Shown: positions 35,139-44,216, counted from the first letter of the stretch. The stretch is 64,000 nt of DNA from Rhodovulum sp. P5 (GCF_002079305.1 NZ_CP015039.1:758501-822500), one strand, 5' to 3'. Made by a program: numbers and translations. Notes: generated from the letters alone by a model not told the origin.

Positions 35139-35351
35139 ATGCCAAAGCGCCTGCGCCTGACCCGCCGGTTTCCCGTCGCGATGAGCGAGGATGCCTATCG
35201 TCGGCTGCGCCGCTTCGCGCGCGAGGCCGGCCTTGACGAGGGCGAGGCGCTGTCCTTCCCGTTCGAGAATTTCGACAGAGTCACGGTCAGCGAGGTCCTG
35301 CCCCACCGGTTGCGCCTGTTCAACGCGGACCTGGAGGCACGGAAGCGATGA
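35139..35351 (+). CDS. small conserved-looking hypothetical protein (70 aa)
   Basis: A 70-residue basic, helical protein (RRLRRFAREAGLDEGEALSF core) lying 33 bp after the acyl-CoA dehydrogenase on the same strand. It has no signal peptide, membrane segment or recognisable domain. Its composition is protein-like rather than shadow-like, with Asp/Glu/Arg-balanced helices. Function unknown; its operon position suggests a link to the dehydrogenase. Confidence 0.55.
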   Translation: MPKRLRLTRRFPVAMSEDAYRRLRRFAREAGLDEGEALSFPFENFDRVTVSEVLPHRLRLFNADLEARKR

Positions 35352-35658
35352 CCAATCACCGGAACACAAGTCGGAAAACGTCGGGCCGTGGGTATTTTCG
35401 CCAAGAAGAAGGGGAGTGTCGGGCCCTCCGCCCGGACGACGCCCCCGGTCGCTACCGAGGTGGAGGCGCCGGGCGGAGGACCTTCTCCTTGGGCGGTCAT
35501 CGGCTCCCCAGCCTGTACCGCGAGTCGCACGCTGGCGCGTTAACGTTAACCTTTGGTTACCGGGCACAGCCGGCCCCTTCTTCTTGGCCAAAATACCCAC
35601 GGCGCGACGGCGGGGTCCGTGGTATCGCAGGGGCCGTGGCGCAACACTGGGAGGGACC
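35352..35658. other. 307-bp gene-free gap carrying an inverted-repeat element
   Basis: No gene is supported here. The gap is nearly filled by the element at 35388-35600 (27-bp inverted arms, 159-bp interior). The interior includes a GTTAACGTTAAC tract near 35539-35550. A GGGAGGG ribosome site for the GST gene lies at the right end. Confidence 0.7.
35388..35600. repeat. 27-bp inverted repeat pair bounding 159 bp
   Basis: The left arm (35388-35414, reading GTGGGTATTTT...AAGAAGAAGGGG) and the right arm (35574-35600) are reverse complements over 27 positions with a single mismatch. Arms this long in a non-coding gap suggest a miniature inverted-repeat element or an excised cassette. No transposase or target duplication was identified. 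The GGTATTTTGGCCAAGAAG core resembles short dispersed repeats I recall from Rhodobacterales genomes. Confidence 0.75.
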
Positions 35659-36294
35659 ATGACGATCAAGCTTCACTGCTTCGGCGAAAGCGGCAATGCC
35701 TACAAGGCGGCGCTGACGCTGGAACTGGCGGGCGTGGACTGGGAGCCGGTCTATGTGGATTTCTTCAACGGCGCCGCGCGGCACCCAGACTTCCTCGCGC
35801 TCAACCCGATGGGCGAGGTGCCGGTCATGGTGACCGACGCTTTCAGCATCAGCCAGTCGGGCGTGATCCAGACATGGGTGACCGAGCAGACAGGAAAATT
35901 CGGCGGACAGTCCGCCGACGAGGCGCGCGAGGTGCTGCGCTGGATGTTCTGGGACAATCACAAGATGTCCGGTCAGGCCGGCGCTCTGCGCTTCTTGATG
36001 AACTTCCTGCCCGAGGAGAAACGCCCGCAAGAGGCCATCGGCTGGCTGTCCGGCCGCGTTCAGGCGGCGCTGAAGACGCTGGAGCGGTCGCTTGACGGAC
36101 GGGACTGGCTGGTGGGCGATGGCCCGACCACGGCGGATTTCGCCTGTTGCGGATATCTTTACTACCCCGAACCCTTCGGCTTTGACCGGGCGGACTGGCC
36201 TGCGATCGACGCTTGGCTGACGCGCATTTCCGCCCTGCCCGGCTGGAAACACCCCTATGACCTGATGCCCGGCTCTCCCGCCGACCGGGCCTGA
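35659..36294 (+). CDS. glutathione S-transferase family protein
   Basis: A 211-residue GST with an N-terminal thioredoxin-like domain (residues 1-80; CFGESGNAYKAALTLELAG start and NPMGEVPVMV cis-Pro loop) and an all-helical C-terminal domain with the WLVGDGPTTADFA motif (about 152-164). It probably conjugates or reduces electrophiles arising during acyl-CoA metabolism. GGGAGGG precedes the ATG. It lies 22 bp before the thiolase gene and is likely co-transcribed with it. Confidence 0.88.
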   Translation: MTIKLHCFGESGNAYKAALTLELAGVDWEPVYVDFFNGAARHPDFLALNPMGEVPVMVTDAFSISQSGVIQTWVTEQTGKFGGQSADEAREVLRWMFWDNHKMSGQAGALRFLMNFLPEEKRPQEAIGWLSGRVQAALKTLERSLDGRDWLVGDGPTTADFACCGYLYYPEPFGFDRADWPAIDAWLTRISALPGWKHPYDLMPGSPADRA

Positions 36295-36316
36295 CACGAT
36301 TTCGGGAGGAACGAGC

Positions 36317-37527
36317 ATGACCGACGCCTATATCTATGACGCGATCCGCACGCCGCGCGGCAAGGGCCGCAAGGATGGCAGCCTGCATGAGGTCACATCC
36401 CTTCGCCTGTCCGCATTGGTTCTGAACGCGCTGAAGGACCGCAACGGGCTGGAGGGGCTGCGGTCGAAGACGTGATCTGGGGCAATGTCACGCAAGTCGG
36501 CGAACAGGGCGGGTGCCTTGCGCGCAGCGCGGTTCTGGCCTCCGACCTTGACGAGGCGATCCCGGGCCTGTCGATCAACCGCTTCTGCGCCAGTGGGTTG
36601 GAGGCCGTGAACCTCGCCGCCAATCAGGTGCGCGCAGGCGCCGGAGAGGCCTATATCGCGGGCGGGGTGGAGATGATGGGGCGCGTCGCCATGGGCAGCG
36701 ACGGTGCGGCCATCGCCGTGGACCCCAGCCTTGCGATGAAAAGCTATTTCGTGCCGCAGGGCATTTCCGCCGACATCATCGCAACCCAATACGGATTTAC
36801 CCGCGACGATGCCGATGCGCTGGCCGTCGAAAGCCAGCGTCGCGCGGCCATGGCGTGGGACGAGGGGCGCTTTGACAGGTCGATCCTGCCGGTGAAGGAC
36901 GTGAATGGCCTGACGATCCTCGACCGGGACGAATATCTGCGGCCCGGAACCGACATGCAGGCGCTTGGCGCGCTGAAACCGGCCTTCAAGGAGATGGGCG
37001 AGGCGATGCCTGGCTTCGACCAGGTTGCGCTGATGAAATACCCGCATCTGGAGCGGGTCGAACATATCCACCACGCCGGGAATTCATCGGGCATCGTGGA
37101 CGGCGCCGCGGGGGTTCTGGTCGGCAGCGCGGCGTTCGGCAAGGCACACGGGCTGAAGCCGCGGGCGCGGATCCGGGCGGCCTGCAAGGTGGGTACCGAT
37201 CCGACGATCATGCTGACCGGCCCGGTGCCCGCCACCGAAAAGGCATTGGCGCAGGCGGGCATGGCCATCACCGACATCGACCTTTTCGAGGTGAACGAGG
37301 CGTTTTCGGCGGTTGTCCTGCGCTTCCTTCAGGCCTTCGACACCGATCCGGCGCGGGTCAACGTCAACGGGGGGGCCATCGCGCTGGGGCATCCGCTGGG
37401 CGCGACGGGGGCGATCATCCTTGGCACCCTGCTGGACGAGATGGAACGGGCCGACAAGGCAACCGGGCTGGCCACCCTCTGCGTGGCCTCGGGCATGGGC
37501 GCGGCAACCATCATCGAGAGGGTCTGA
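36317..37527 (+). pseudogene. fadA: acetyl-CoA acyltransferase (thiolase, FadA-type), 1-bp frameshift
   Basis: The first frame (36317-36475) encodes a normal thiolase N-terminus (YIYDAIRTPRGKG) and stops after 52 codons. The rest resumes in the -1 frame from about 36462 (VEDVIWGNVTQVGEQGG) to 37527. Restoring one base near 36461, where the expected CTGGCGGTCGAA reads CTGCGGTCGAA, would give a full 403-residue enzyme. All catalytic residues remain: nucleophile Cys in NRFCASGLEA, His in GHPLGATGA and the second Cys in TLCVASGMG. It is either a true mutation or a sequencing error. It performs the last beta-oxidation step, in an operon-like group with GST, with fadB beyond. Confidence 0.85.
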
Positions 37528-37541
37528 TGGCCGCGCGATCA

Positions 37542-37576
37542 GCCAAAAAGGGAAACGGCCGAGGGACCCGGCCGTT
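37542..37576 (-). terminator. intrinsic terminator after the VPLPA-CTERM gene
   Basis: A perfect 8-bp stem (AACGGCCG / CGGCCGTT, 37554-37576) is followed on the minus strand by TTTCCCTTTTT. It lies between two convergent genes and can stop both transcripts, though the U-rich side serves the minus-strand gene. Confidence 0.7.
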
Positions 37577-37607
37577 CTTCGTGCGTCCAATGCCCGGCAA
37601 TCGCGGG

Positions 37608-38171
37608 TCAGGTCTTGCGGGCGCGGCGGACGAGGCCGAGACCGGCAACCCCTGCGAACAACAGCGGCAGCGACGCAGGCACCGGAACGTCTGCGCCAAC
37701 CCGGTCGTAATTGACATTGCCATAGGCGTAACCCGCCCCGCTCGACGCCGTGTTGTCGAACACCAGCGTCCGGAACACGCCAAGGCCGGAAATGTCCTCA
37801 AGATCGGTTCCCGACTGAAGGGTCAGCAGGACGCTTCCGACGAAGTTCATCATGTCGTCATAGGCACTGACGGTCGCCTCGTCGCCCGGGTTGCCAAAGC
37901 CGTATTCGAAATTGACATTCTCGACATCGAAATTCCAGGTCAGCGTCATTTGCCCTTCGCAGCCCGAAGTGACCGGACAAACGGCATTGGGAACGAAATC
38001 GCCGACAAGCAGCGTGCCGATATCCGCGGTCACCGTCGCTTCGGCCATTGTCAGCACGGTGTCCCCGGCGCTCAATACACCAGCCGTGAAATCGAGCTGG
38101 GCGGCGTGGGCGGCGGACAGCGAGATGATTGCCGCGCCAATTACGGAAGAAAGTACAGTCGTCTTGCGCAT
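37608..38171 (-). CDS. VPLPA-CTERM sorting domain protein
   Basis: A 187-residue secreted protein. It has an N-terminal signal peptide (MRKTTVLSSVIGAAIISLSAAHA), a beta-rich middle with one Cys pair (CPVTSGC, about residues 65-71), and a C-terminal sorting signal: a VPVPA motif, a hydrophobic helix (SLPLLFAGVAGLGL) and an RRARK basic tail. Exosortase-type enzymes recognise this tripartite end (established for PEP/VPLPA-CTERM). The middle has no domain I recognise. It is monocistronic with its own terminator. Confidence 0.85.
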   Translation of the reverse strand: MRKTTVLSSVIGAAIISLSAAHAAQLDFTAGVLSAGDTVLTMAEATVTADIGTLLVGDFVPNAVCPVTSGCEGQMTLTWNFDVENVNFEYGFGNPGDEATVSAYDDMMNFVGSVLLTLQSGTDLEDISGLGVFRTLVFDNTASSGAGYAYGNVNYDRVGADVPVPASLPLLFAGVAGLGLVRRARKT

Positions 38172-38335
38172 GATACACGTTTCCCTGTTGGACTATTTTG
38201 TCTTAACAGCATGGCATATTTTTTTGTTTGTTCCAAGAATGGCTTGCAGCACGCAATAATTGAAACGGGCGCAGGCCCCTTTCAGCGCTTGCAGCCGAAC
38301 GTCCCAGCCACCCGACACAAGACAGGAGGTTTGAC

Positions 38336-40525
38336 ATGACAGAGTTCCACGCCGCAACAGACGCCGACGGCGTCGCCACCATCACCTGGGACGTGCCGGG
38401 CCGGAGCATGAATGTCCTGAGCCTTGAAGGGATTACAGAACTTGACGCCCTGATCGACGCCGCGTTGGCCGACGACATGGTGAAGGGCATCGTGATCACC
38501 AGCGGCAAGAAGGATTTCGCCGGTGGCATGGACCTCAACATCATCGCGAAGATGAAGCAGGATGCAGGCGACGACCCCGCGCGCGGGTTGTTCGAGGGCA
38601 TCATGGCCATGCACGGGCTTCTGCGTAAGATAGAGCGCGCAGGCATGGACGACCGCAATAGGGGTGGCAAGCCGATTGCCGCCGCCCTGCCCGGCACCGC
38701 ACTGGGAATCGGGCTGGAACTGCCACTCGCCTGTCATCGGATATTTGCGGCCGACAACCCGAAGGCCAAGATCGGCCTGCCAGAGATCATGGTGGGTATC
38801 TTCCCCGGCGCGGGCGGCACCACGCGGCTTGTGCGCAAGATGGGCGCCATGGCCGCCGCGCCCTTCCTGCTCGAGGGCAAGCTGAGCGACCCGAAAAAAG
38901 CGAAATCGGCCGGCCTGATCGACGAGGTGGTAGACGACCCCGTCGCCGCCGCCAAGGAGTGGGTTCTGTCCGCCCCGAAGATCGTGAAGCCGTGGGATGA
39001 GAAAGGCTACAAGATGCCGGGCGGTGCGCCCTATCACCCGGCGGGTTTCATGACCTTTGTCGGTGCTTCGGCGATGGTCAATGGCAAGACCAAGGGGGTC
39101 TATCCCGCGGCCAAGGCCCTGCTGAGCGCGGTCTACGAGGGCGCGCTGGTGCCCTTCGACACGGCGTTGAGGATCGAGGCGCGCTGGTTCACCCATGTTC
39201 TGATGAACCCGTCGTCGGCCGCGATGATCCGTTCGCTCTTCATCAACAAGGAGGCGCTGGAGAAAGGCGCGGTGCGGCCTGCCGATGTGCCCGATCAGAA
39301 GGTGCAGAAGGTCGGCATTCTCGGCGCGGGGATGATGGGGGCTGGCATCGCGCTCGTCTCCGCGCAGGCCGGGATCGAGGTCGTGTTGATCGACCAGGCC
39401 CAAGAGGCCGCCGACAAGGGTCGGGCCTATGCCGAGAGCTACTTGGACAAGGGCATCAAGCGCGGCAAGGCGACCGAGGCCAAGAAGGCAGAGGTGCTTG
39501 GCCGGATCACCGCCACCACCGATTACGCCGCCCTTTCAGGCTGCGATCTGATCGTGGAGGCGGTGTTCGAGGACCCGGGGATCAAGGCCGAGGTCACGAA
39601 AAGGGTCGAAGCGGCCGTGGGCCCCGACTGCATCATCGCCACCAACACCTCGACCCTGCCGATCACGGAGCTCGCGAAAGCAAGCTCGCGCCCGGCCGAT
39701 TTCATCGGCATCCATTTCTTCAGCCCCGTCGAAAAAATGATGCTGGTCGAAATCATCAAGGGGCGCGAAACGGGCGACCGCGCGGTGGCCAAGGCATTGG
39801 ATTTCGTGCGCCAGATCCGCAAGACACCCATCGTGGTCAATGACGCCCGCTTCTTCTATGCCAACCGCTGCATTATCCCCTATATCAACGAAGGCATCCG
39901 CATGGTGGCCGAGGGCGTGACGCCCGCGCTGGTCGAGAATGCGGCAAAGCTGGTCGGCATGCCGCTGGGCCCCCTGCAACTGGTCGACGAGACGTCGATC
40001 GATCTGGGCGTAAAGATCGCGAAGGCCACGAAGGCGGCGATGGGCGATGCCTATCCCGACGGCGCGGTCGACGAGGTGCTGTTCTGGCTGGCGGACGAAG
40101 GCCGGCTGGGCCGCAAGGCCAAGGCCGGGTTCTATGCCTATGACGCGGCGGGCAAGCGGACCGGGCTGTGGGATGGGCTGCGGGCGAAATACCCCAATGC
40201 CGACGATCAGCCGGACCTGACGGAGGTGCAGCATCGCCTGCTGTTCGCGCAGGTGCTGGAGGCCGTGCGCGCGCTGGAAGAAGGCGTGCTGATGGACATC
40301 CGCGAAGGCGATGTCGGCGCGATCTTGGGCTGGGGGTTTGCGCCGTGGTCCGGCGGGCCGTTTTCATGGCTCGACATGATCGGCGCCGCCCGTGCGGTAG
40401 AAATCTGCGACGGGCTGGCGGCCCGCCACGGCGACCGGTTCAGCGCCCCCGCCCTTTTGCGGGACATGGCCGACCGGGGGCAGAGTTTCTACGCCCGGTT
40501 CGCGCCGGATGTTCAGGCGGCGTGA
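38336..40525 (+). CDS. fadB: FadB-type bifunctional enoyl-CoA hydratase/3-hydroxyacyl-CoA dehydrogenase
   Basis: A 729-residue multifunctional beta-oxidation enzyme. The N-terminal crotonase domain (about 1-190) carries the oxyanion and Glu segments (FAGGMDLN, GLPEIMVGIFPG). The NAD-binding domain starts near 320 with VGILGAGMMGAG. The catalytic His of the dehydrogenase is in IGIHFFSPVEKM (about 460), and a C-terminal 3HCDH helical pair runs to the end. It catalyses the second and third steps of beta-oxidation, feeding the thiolase encoded upstream. AGGAGG precedes the ATG. It overlaps the convergent Hint gene by 13 bp. Confidence 0.92.
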   Translation: MTEFHAATDADGVATITWDVPGRSMNVLSLEGITELDALIDAALADDMVKGIVITSGKKDFAGGMDLNIIAKMKQDAGDDPARGLFEGIMAMHGLLRKIERAGMDDRNRGGKPIAAALPGTALGIGLELPLACHRIFAADNPKAKIGLPEIMVGIFPGAGGTTRLVRKMGAMAAAPFLLEGKLSDPKKAKSAGLIDEVVDDPVAAAKEWVLSAPKIVKPWDEKGYKMPGGAPYHPAGFMTFVGASAMVNGKTKGVYPAAKALLSAVYEGALVPFDTALRIEARWFTHVLMNPSSAAMIRSLFINKEALEKGAVRPADVPDQKVQKVGILGAGMMGAGIALVSAQAGIEVVLIDQAQEAADKGRAYAESYLDKGIKRGKATEAKKAEVLGRITATTDYAALSGCDLIVEAVFEDPGIKAEVTKRVEAAVGPDCIIATNTSTLPITELAKASSRPADFIGIHFFSPVEKMMLVEIIKGRETGDRAVAKALDFVRQIRKTPIVVNDARFFYANRCIIPYINEGIRMVAEGVTPALVENAAKLVGMPLGPLQLVDETSIDLGVKIAKATKAAMGDAYPDGAVDEVLFWLADEGRLGRKAKAGFYAYDAAGKRTGLWDGLRAKYPNADDQPDLTEVQHRLLFAQVLEAVRALEEGVLMDIREGDVGAILGWGFAPWSGGPFSWLDMIGAARAVEICDGLAARHGDRFSAPALLRDMADRGQSFYARFAPDVQAA

Positions 40526-41202
40526 ACCGCGTCGTCGGTCTGCGTAATCCGAAGCGCCTGCGCGACGACACGCGCGATGCGCGGCTCGGGCGCGGAGTAT
40601 CCGGCGACCGTCGGCACATCGAGGTCGGCGTCATCGGGCATGGCGCTGCATGCCTCGGCCTCTGCCCGGCAGAACACAAGGGCGGAGCCATTCGCGAAGG
40701 CGATCTGCGGTTCGTCGAACAGGGGCATGACGACCTCGACCACATCGGTCGGGGCCCGCCGCGCGATGCCCATCAGCCCAACCATGAGACGGGCCGGCAT
40801 CAGCACGAACGGGCTGCCATACAGCATTTCGGCCACGTCGGATTCAATCAGGATGCTCTGTTCCGGCAAGAGCGTCAGCGGCGTTGCGTTGCCCAGCGCG
40901 CCGGCAGGAACCTCCAGCGGCCAAAGCGGCAAAGGACAGGGGACCTCTCCCCGCCAGAGCACGCCGCGCTGGATCGCGCGAACGGGCTGCGGGCCATTGT
41001 CGAAGGTCAAGACCGGATCGCCCACCGTCAGCGTTTCCACCGGGCGCGGCCCGTCCGGTGTCGCGATCTCGGTACCCGCGGCAAAGCCGGAGGCGAGGCT
41101 CGCCATCATCGGTTTCGCCTTGCGGTCGGGCGTACCCGTTGTCGGCCCCCATTGGGGAAAAACGGGTTCGCAGCCCTCGAAATTGATCCTGAAATCCATC
41201 AC
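40513..41202 (-). CDS. Hint (hedgehog/intein-like) domain protein
   Basis: A 229-residue protein. Residues about 37-150 form a Hint fold core: GFAAGTEIATPDGPRPVETLTVGDPVLTFD is the Hint N-terminal block, and the LTLLPEQSILIES segment is the internal His-like block. The nucleophile Cys that should precede the FAAGT turn is Gly here, so self-splicing is not expected. Such Cys-less Hint_2 proteins are common in Rhodobacteraceae (family knowledge), and their function is unclear. It lacks a signal peptide. Confidence 0.8.
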   Translation of the reverse strand: MMDFRINFEGCEPVFPQWGPTTGTPDRKAKPMMASLASGFAAGTEIATPDGPRPVETLTVGDPVLTFDNGPQPVRAIQRGVLWRGEVPCPLPLWPLEVPAGALGNATPLTLLPEQSILIESDVAEMLYGSPFVLMPARLMVGLMGIARRAPTDVVEVVMPLFDEPQIAFANGSALVFCRAEAEACSAMPDDADLDVPTVAGYSAPEPRIARVVAQALRITQTDDAVHAA

Positions 41203-41572
41203 CCAGTCTCCCCTGCGTTTCGCACGTCGGGACGACCCCTAGCCGTCGTCCACCACGCTCCTGTTCCACGGACCCTGCCGGATCCGGACCACACCACAGT
41301 CCAAATAACCGTGGAAATCGGGCCAGAATTCGGCAGGAACGAGGTTCTATCGAGAAGGGTTGCCATGGGATTAACAACCGGTGGCGGCGGTGTCGCGCAC
41401 CAAGCCGCCTGAACCGGCGGCAGTCCAGCCGGGAAAGTCTGCCATTATCGCTGTATTTGCGTCTCCGCCACCGTCAGACGCGCGGTAAAAAAAAATAGCG
41501 CAGCCCTCTCGCCCTATTGCCTCACTTCGGCCATATTGAGGGCGCAATGAGACTAAAATGGGGAATTCTTTT
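41203..41572. other. 370-bp divergent control region of the Hint and LamG genes
   Basis: No gene is supported. The region holds a perfect GGACGAC / GTCGTCC hairpin at 41230-41251 just upstream of the Hint start. A GGCGGC / GCCGCC stem lies near 41383-41410, and an A-tract (TAAAAAAAAAT) near 41487 could act as an upstream promoter element for the LamG gene. Confidence 0.6.
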
Positions 41573-42328
41573 ATGTCAAACTTCACTAAAATTCTGACGG
41601 CTGCCATATTCTCGATCTCTGCCGCGACCGCACAGGCTGCGGTGGTTGCCGAGTATCTGTTCGACGGAAACGCCAACGACACCTCCGGGAACAACGAGAA
41701 CCTGACCCTTGCAGGCGATGCCGGTTACGCTTCGGGCCAGTTCGGTCAGGCGCTCGCGCTGGACGGTGCCGGCGACTATGCCTACACCGCGTTCCATGAC
41801 TACGGCTTGTCGAGCTTCACGTTCGAGACGTGGATCAACTCGCGCGACGTCAACCGAAACGTTCACTACATCTCGCTTCAGATGGGCCAGTACGTGGTGC
41901 TTGGGGACTATGGCGTCGCTGACGTTTCGACATGGGCCAGCGGGCTGAACCCGGTTGACGTGGGCAGCATCACGGTCACGCAAACGCTCTCGAACGATAC
42001 GTGGTACCATCTGGCCTTCACCTATGACGGCACCACCCAGAAGGTCTATATCGACGGGGCGCTTGCCGGTTCGGCCGCCACGACCGGAAGCCTGTCCGGC
42101 GGCTATGCGACCGGGCTGGTGATCGGTGCGCGCCACACCCAGGGCACCCAGTATGTCGACGGCCTGATCGACAACGTGCGGATTCACGATGTCGCCCTGG
42201 AGCAAAGCCAACTTGGCTATTACACCGACGGCGGTCCTGCGAATGTTCCGCTTCCGGCCGGCGCCGCACTGCTGCTTAGCGGTCTGGGGGCCTTCGCCGT
42301 GTCCTCTCTGCGCAACCGCACGCGCTGA
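41573..42328 (+). CDS. LamG-domain VPLPA-CTERM secreted protein
   Basis: A 251-residue exported protein. It has a signal peptide (cleavage near AQA-A, about residue 22), a laminin-G/concanavalin-like lectin domain (about 25-220) with the LamG markers YLFDGNANDTSG, ALDGAGDY, FTFETWI and WYHLAFTYDG, and a C-terminal NVPLPA motif, hydrophobic helix and RNRTR tail. The domain binds glycans in surface and matrix proteins. The tail marks it for exosortase-dependent anchoring. The start at 41573 has GGGGA upstream. It is monocistronic, ending at a strong terminator. Confidence 0.9.
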   Translation: MSNFTKILTAAIFSISAATAQAAVVAEYLFDGNANDTSGNNENLTLAGDAGYASGQFGQALALDGAGDYAYTAFHDYGLSSFTFETWINSRDVNRNVHYISLQMGQYVVLGDYGVADVSTWASGLNPVDVGSITVTQTLSNDTWYHLAFTYDGTTQKVYIDGALAGSAATTGSLSGGYATGLVIGARHTQGTQYVDGLIDNVRIHDVALEQSQLGYYTDGGPANVPLPAGAALLLSGLGAFAVSSLRNRTR

Positions 42329-42351
42329 GCAATCCCCTACCGAAACACCGA

Positions 42352-42379
42352 AGCGGGCCGTCTGGGCCCGCTTTTTTTG
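42352..42379 (+). terminator. intrinsic terminator after the LamG gene
   Basis: An 8-bp perfect GC stem (AGCGGGCC / GGCCCGCT) with a 5-base loop runs straight into seven T residues. It is the clearest rho-independent terminator in the window. Confidence 0.92.
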
Positions 42380-42516
42380 TTCCGTGATTGCGCCACCGGG
42401 TATCCCGGAATCAAACCACCGAGAAATCGCTGCGCCGCGACCGTCTTGCCACCTTTTCATTCCCGCGCCCTGCCGCCAAACTCTCCGGCAACAGGAACCA
42501 AGAAGGGGGGCAACCG

Positions 42517-44145
42517 ATGGGTTGGCTGGCAGACGAAACGGGGCTTGAAAAATGCGCGGCGAACTATGTGCCGCTGACACCGCTGTCGTTTCTGACGCGC
42601 GCGGCTGCTGTCTTTCCCGACCATGACGCGGTGGTCTATGGTGCGCGGCGCTACACCTATGCGCAGTATATCGACCGGGTGACCCGGCTGGCCTCGGCCC
42701 TCGCCGCGATGGGGGTGAAACCGGGCGACGTGGTTGCGACGCTTCTGCCCAACGTGCCGGCACAGGCAGAGGCGCATTTTGGTGTGCCTGCCTGCGGCGC
42801 TGTGCTGAACACGATCAACATCCGGCTGGATGCCAACACCGTCAGCTATATCCTCGATCACGGCGCGGCGAAGGTTTTGCTGTGCGACCCGCAATTCATC
42901 CCGCTGGCCGTCAACGCCATCGAGGACATGGAGGGCGAGCCCCCCACCATCATTGAGGTCGGCGACGATGCCGCGGGCGTGCATGACTTCGGCGATTACC
43001 CCGAATACGAAGACATCCTTGCCGCGGCCGACCCGAATTTCGACTGGATCATGCCCGAGGATGAGTGGGAAAGCCTGTCGCTGAACTATACCTCCGGCAC
43101 GACGGGACGGCCCAAGGGCGTGGTCTATCACCACCGGGGGGCCTATCTGAACGCGATGGGCCAGATCGTCAGCTGGCGTCTGGTGATGCACCCCAAATAC
43201 CTGACCATCGTGCCGCTGTTTCACTGCAATGGCTGGGTCCATACATGGATGATGCCCGTGCTCGGCGGCACCATCGTCTGCTGCCGCGACATCACGCCCA
43301 AGGCCGTTTTCGATGCCGTCGCGGATGAGGGCGTCACCCATTTCGGGGGCGCACCCATCGTGCTGAACATGCTGATCAACGCCAAGGACGAGGATCGCCG
43401 CGACTTCGATCACGTGGTCGAGGTGTTCACCGCGGGCGCGCCTCCTGCCCCGGCAACGCTGGCCCAGATCGAACCGATGGGGTTCAACATCACCCATGTC
43501 TACGGGCTGACCGAAACCTACGGGCCCGCGACCGAGTGCACATGGCAGGCGAAATGGGATCCGCTGGAAGGCGACGACCGCGCCGCGGTGAAGGCCCGGC
43601 AGGGCGTTGCGATGCCGTTCATGGAACATGTCACCGTGAAGGACCCGAAAACCATGGAACAGGTTCCGATGGACGGCGCCCATCAGGGGGAGATCATGTT
43701 CCGCGGCAATGGCGTGATGAAGGGGTATCTGAAAAACCCCCGCGCCACGCGGGAAAGTTTCGCAGGCGGCTATTTCCATTCCGGCGACCTCGCCCTGCAA
43801 CATCCCGACACCTACCTGCAGATCGCCGACCGGGCGAAGGACATCATCATCTCTGGCGGTGAGAATGTCAGCTCGGTCGAGGTGGAAGGCGTGCTGATGC
43901 ACCATCCCGATGTCTTGCTGTGTGCCGTGGTCGCGAAACCCGATGACAAATGGGGCGAGGTTCCCTGCGCCTTCGTGGAGTTGAAGGACGGCCATAGCGT
44001 GGATGCCAACGCGCTGATCGCCTTTGCGCGCGAACGGCTGGCCGGGTTCAAGACACCCAAGAAGATCGTGTTTCAGGAACTGCCGAAGACATCCACCGGC
44101 AAGATCCAGAAGTTCGAACTGCGCAAGGTCGCGAAAACCCTGTGA
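42517..44145 (+). CDS. AMP-forming acyl-CoA synthetase, DmdB-like
   Basis: A 542-residue acyl-adenylate ligase of the medium-chain/methylmercaptopropionate branch. It begins ETGLEKCAANYVPLTPLSF like DmdB (as I recall). The P-loop-like A3 motif is YTSGTTGRPKGV (about 188-199), A5 is YGLTETYGP (about 329), A7 is HSGDLA (about 425) and A10 is PKTSTGKIQKFEL (about 522). It activates a fatty acid or 3-methylmercaptopropionate as its CoA ester. The ATG at 42517 has AGAAGGGGG ahead; an upstream in-frame start at 42388 adds a non-conserved stretch. With the DmdC-like enzyme at 33324 it suggests DMSP-type metabolism, but dmdA and dmdD are absent here. Confidence 0.88.
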   Translation: MGWLADETGLEKCAANYVPLTPLSFLTRAAAVFPDHDAVVYGARRYTYAQYIDRVTRLASALAAMGVKPGDVVATLLPNVPAQAEAHFGVPACGAVLNTINIRLDANTVSYILDHGAAKVLLCDPQFIPLAVNAIEDMEGEPPTIIEVGDDAAGVHDFGDYPEYEDILAAADPNFDWIMPEDEWESLSLNYTSGTTGRPKGVVYHHRGAYLNAMGQIVSWRLVMHPKYLTIVPLFHCNGWVHTWMMPVLGGTIVCCRDITPKAVFDAVADEGVTHFGGAPIVLNMLINAKDEDRRDFDHVVEVFTAGAPPAPATLAQIEPMGFNITHVYGLTETYGPATECTWQAKWDPLEGDDRAAVKARQGVAMPFMEHVTVKDPKTMEQVPMDGAHQGEIMFRGNGVMKGYLKNPRATRESFAGGYFHSGDLALQHPDTYLQIADRAKDIIISGGENVSSVEVEGVLMHHPDVLLCAVVAKPDDKWGEVPCAFVELKDGHSVDANALIAFARERLAGFKTPKKIVFQELPKTSTGKIQKFELRKVAKTL

Positions 44146-44216
44146 CGTTGTAGCCCCGGGGCGGCTCCGCTATCCTGCGCCCATAAAGGTAAGACGAGCA
44201 GGTTGGTCAGCCGCCC

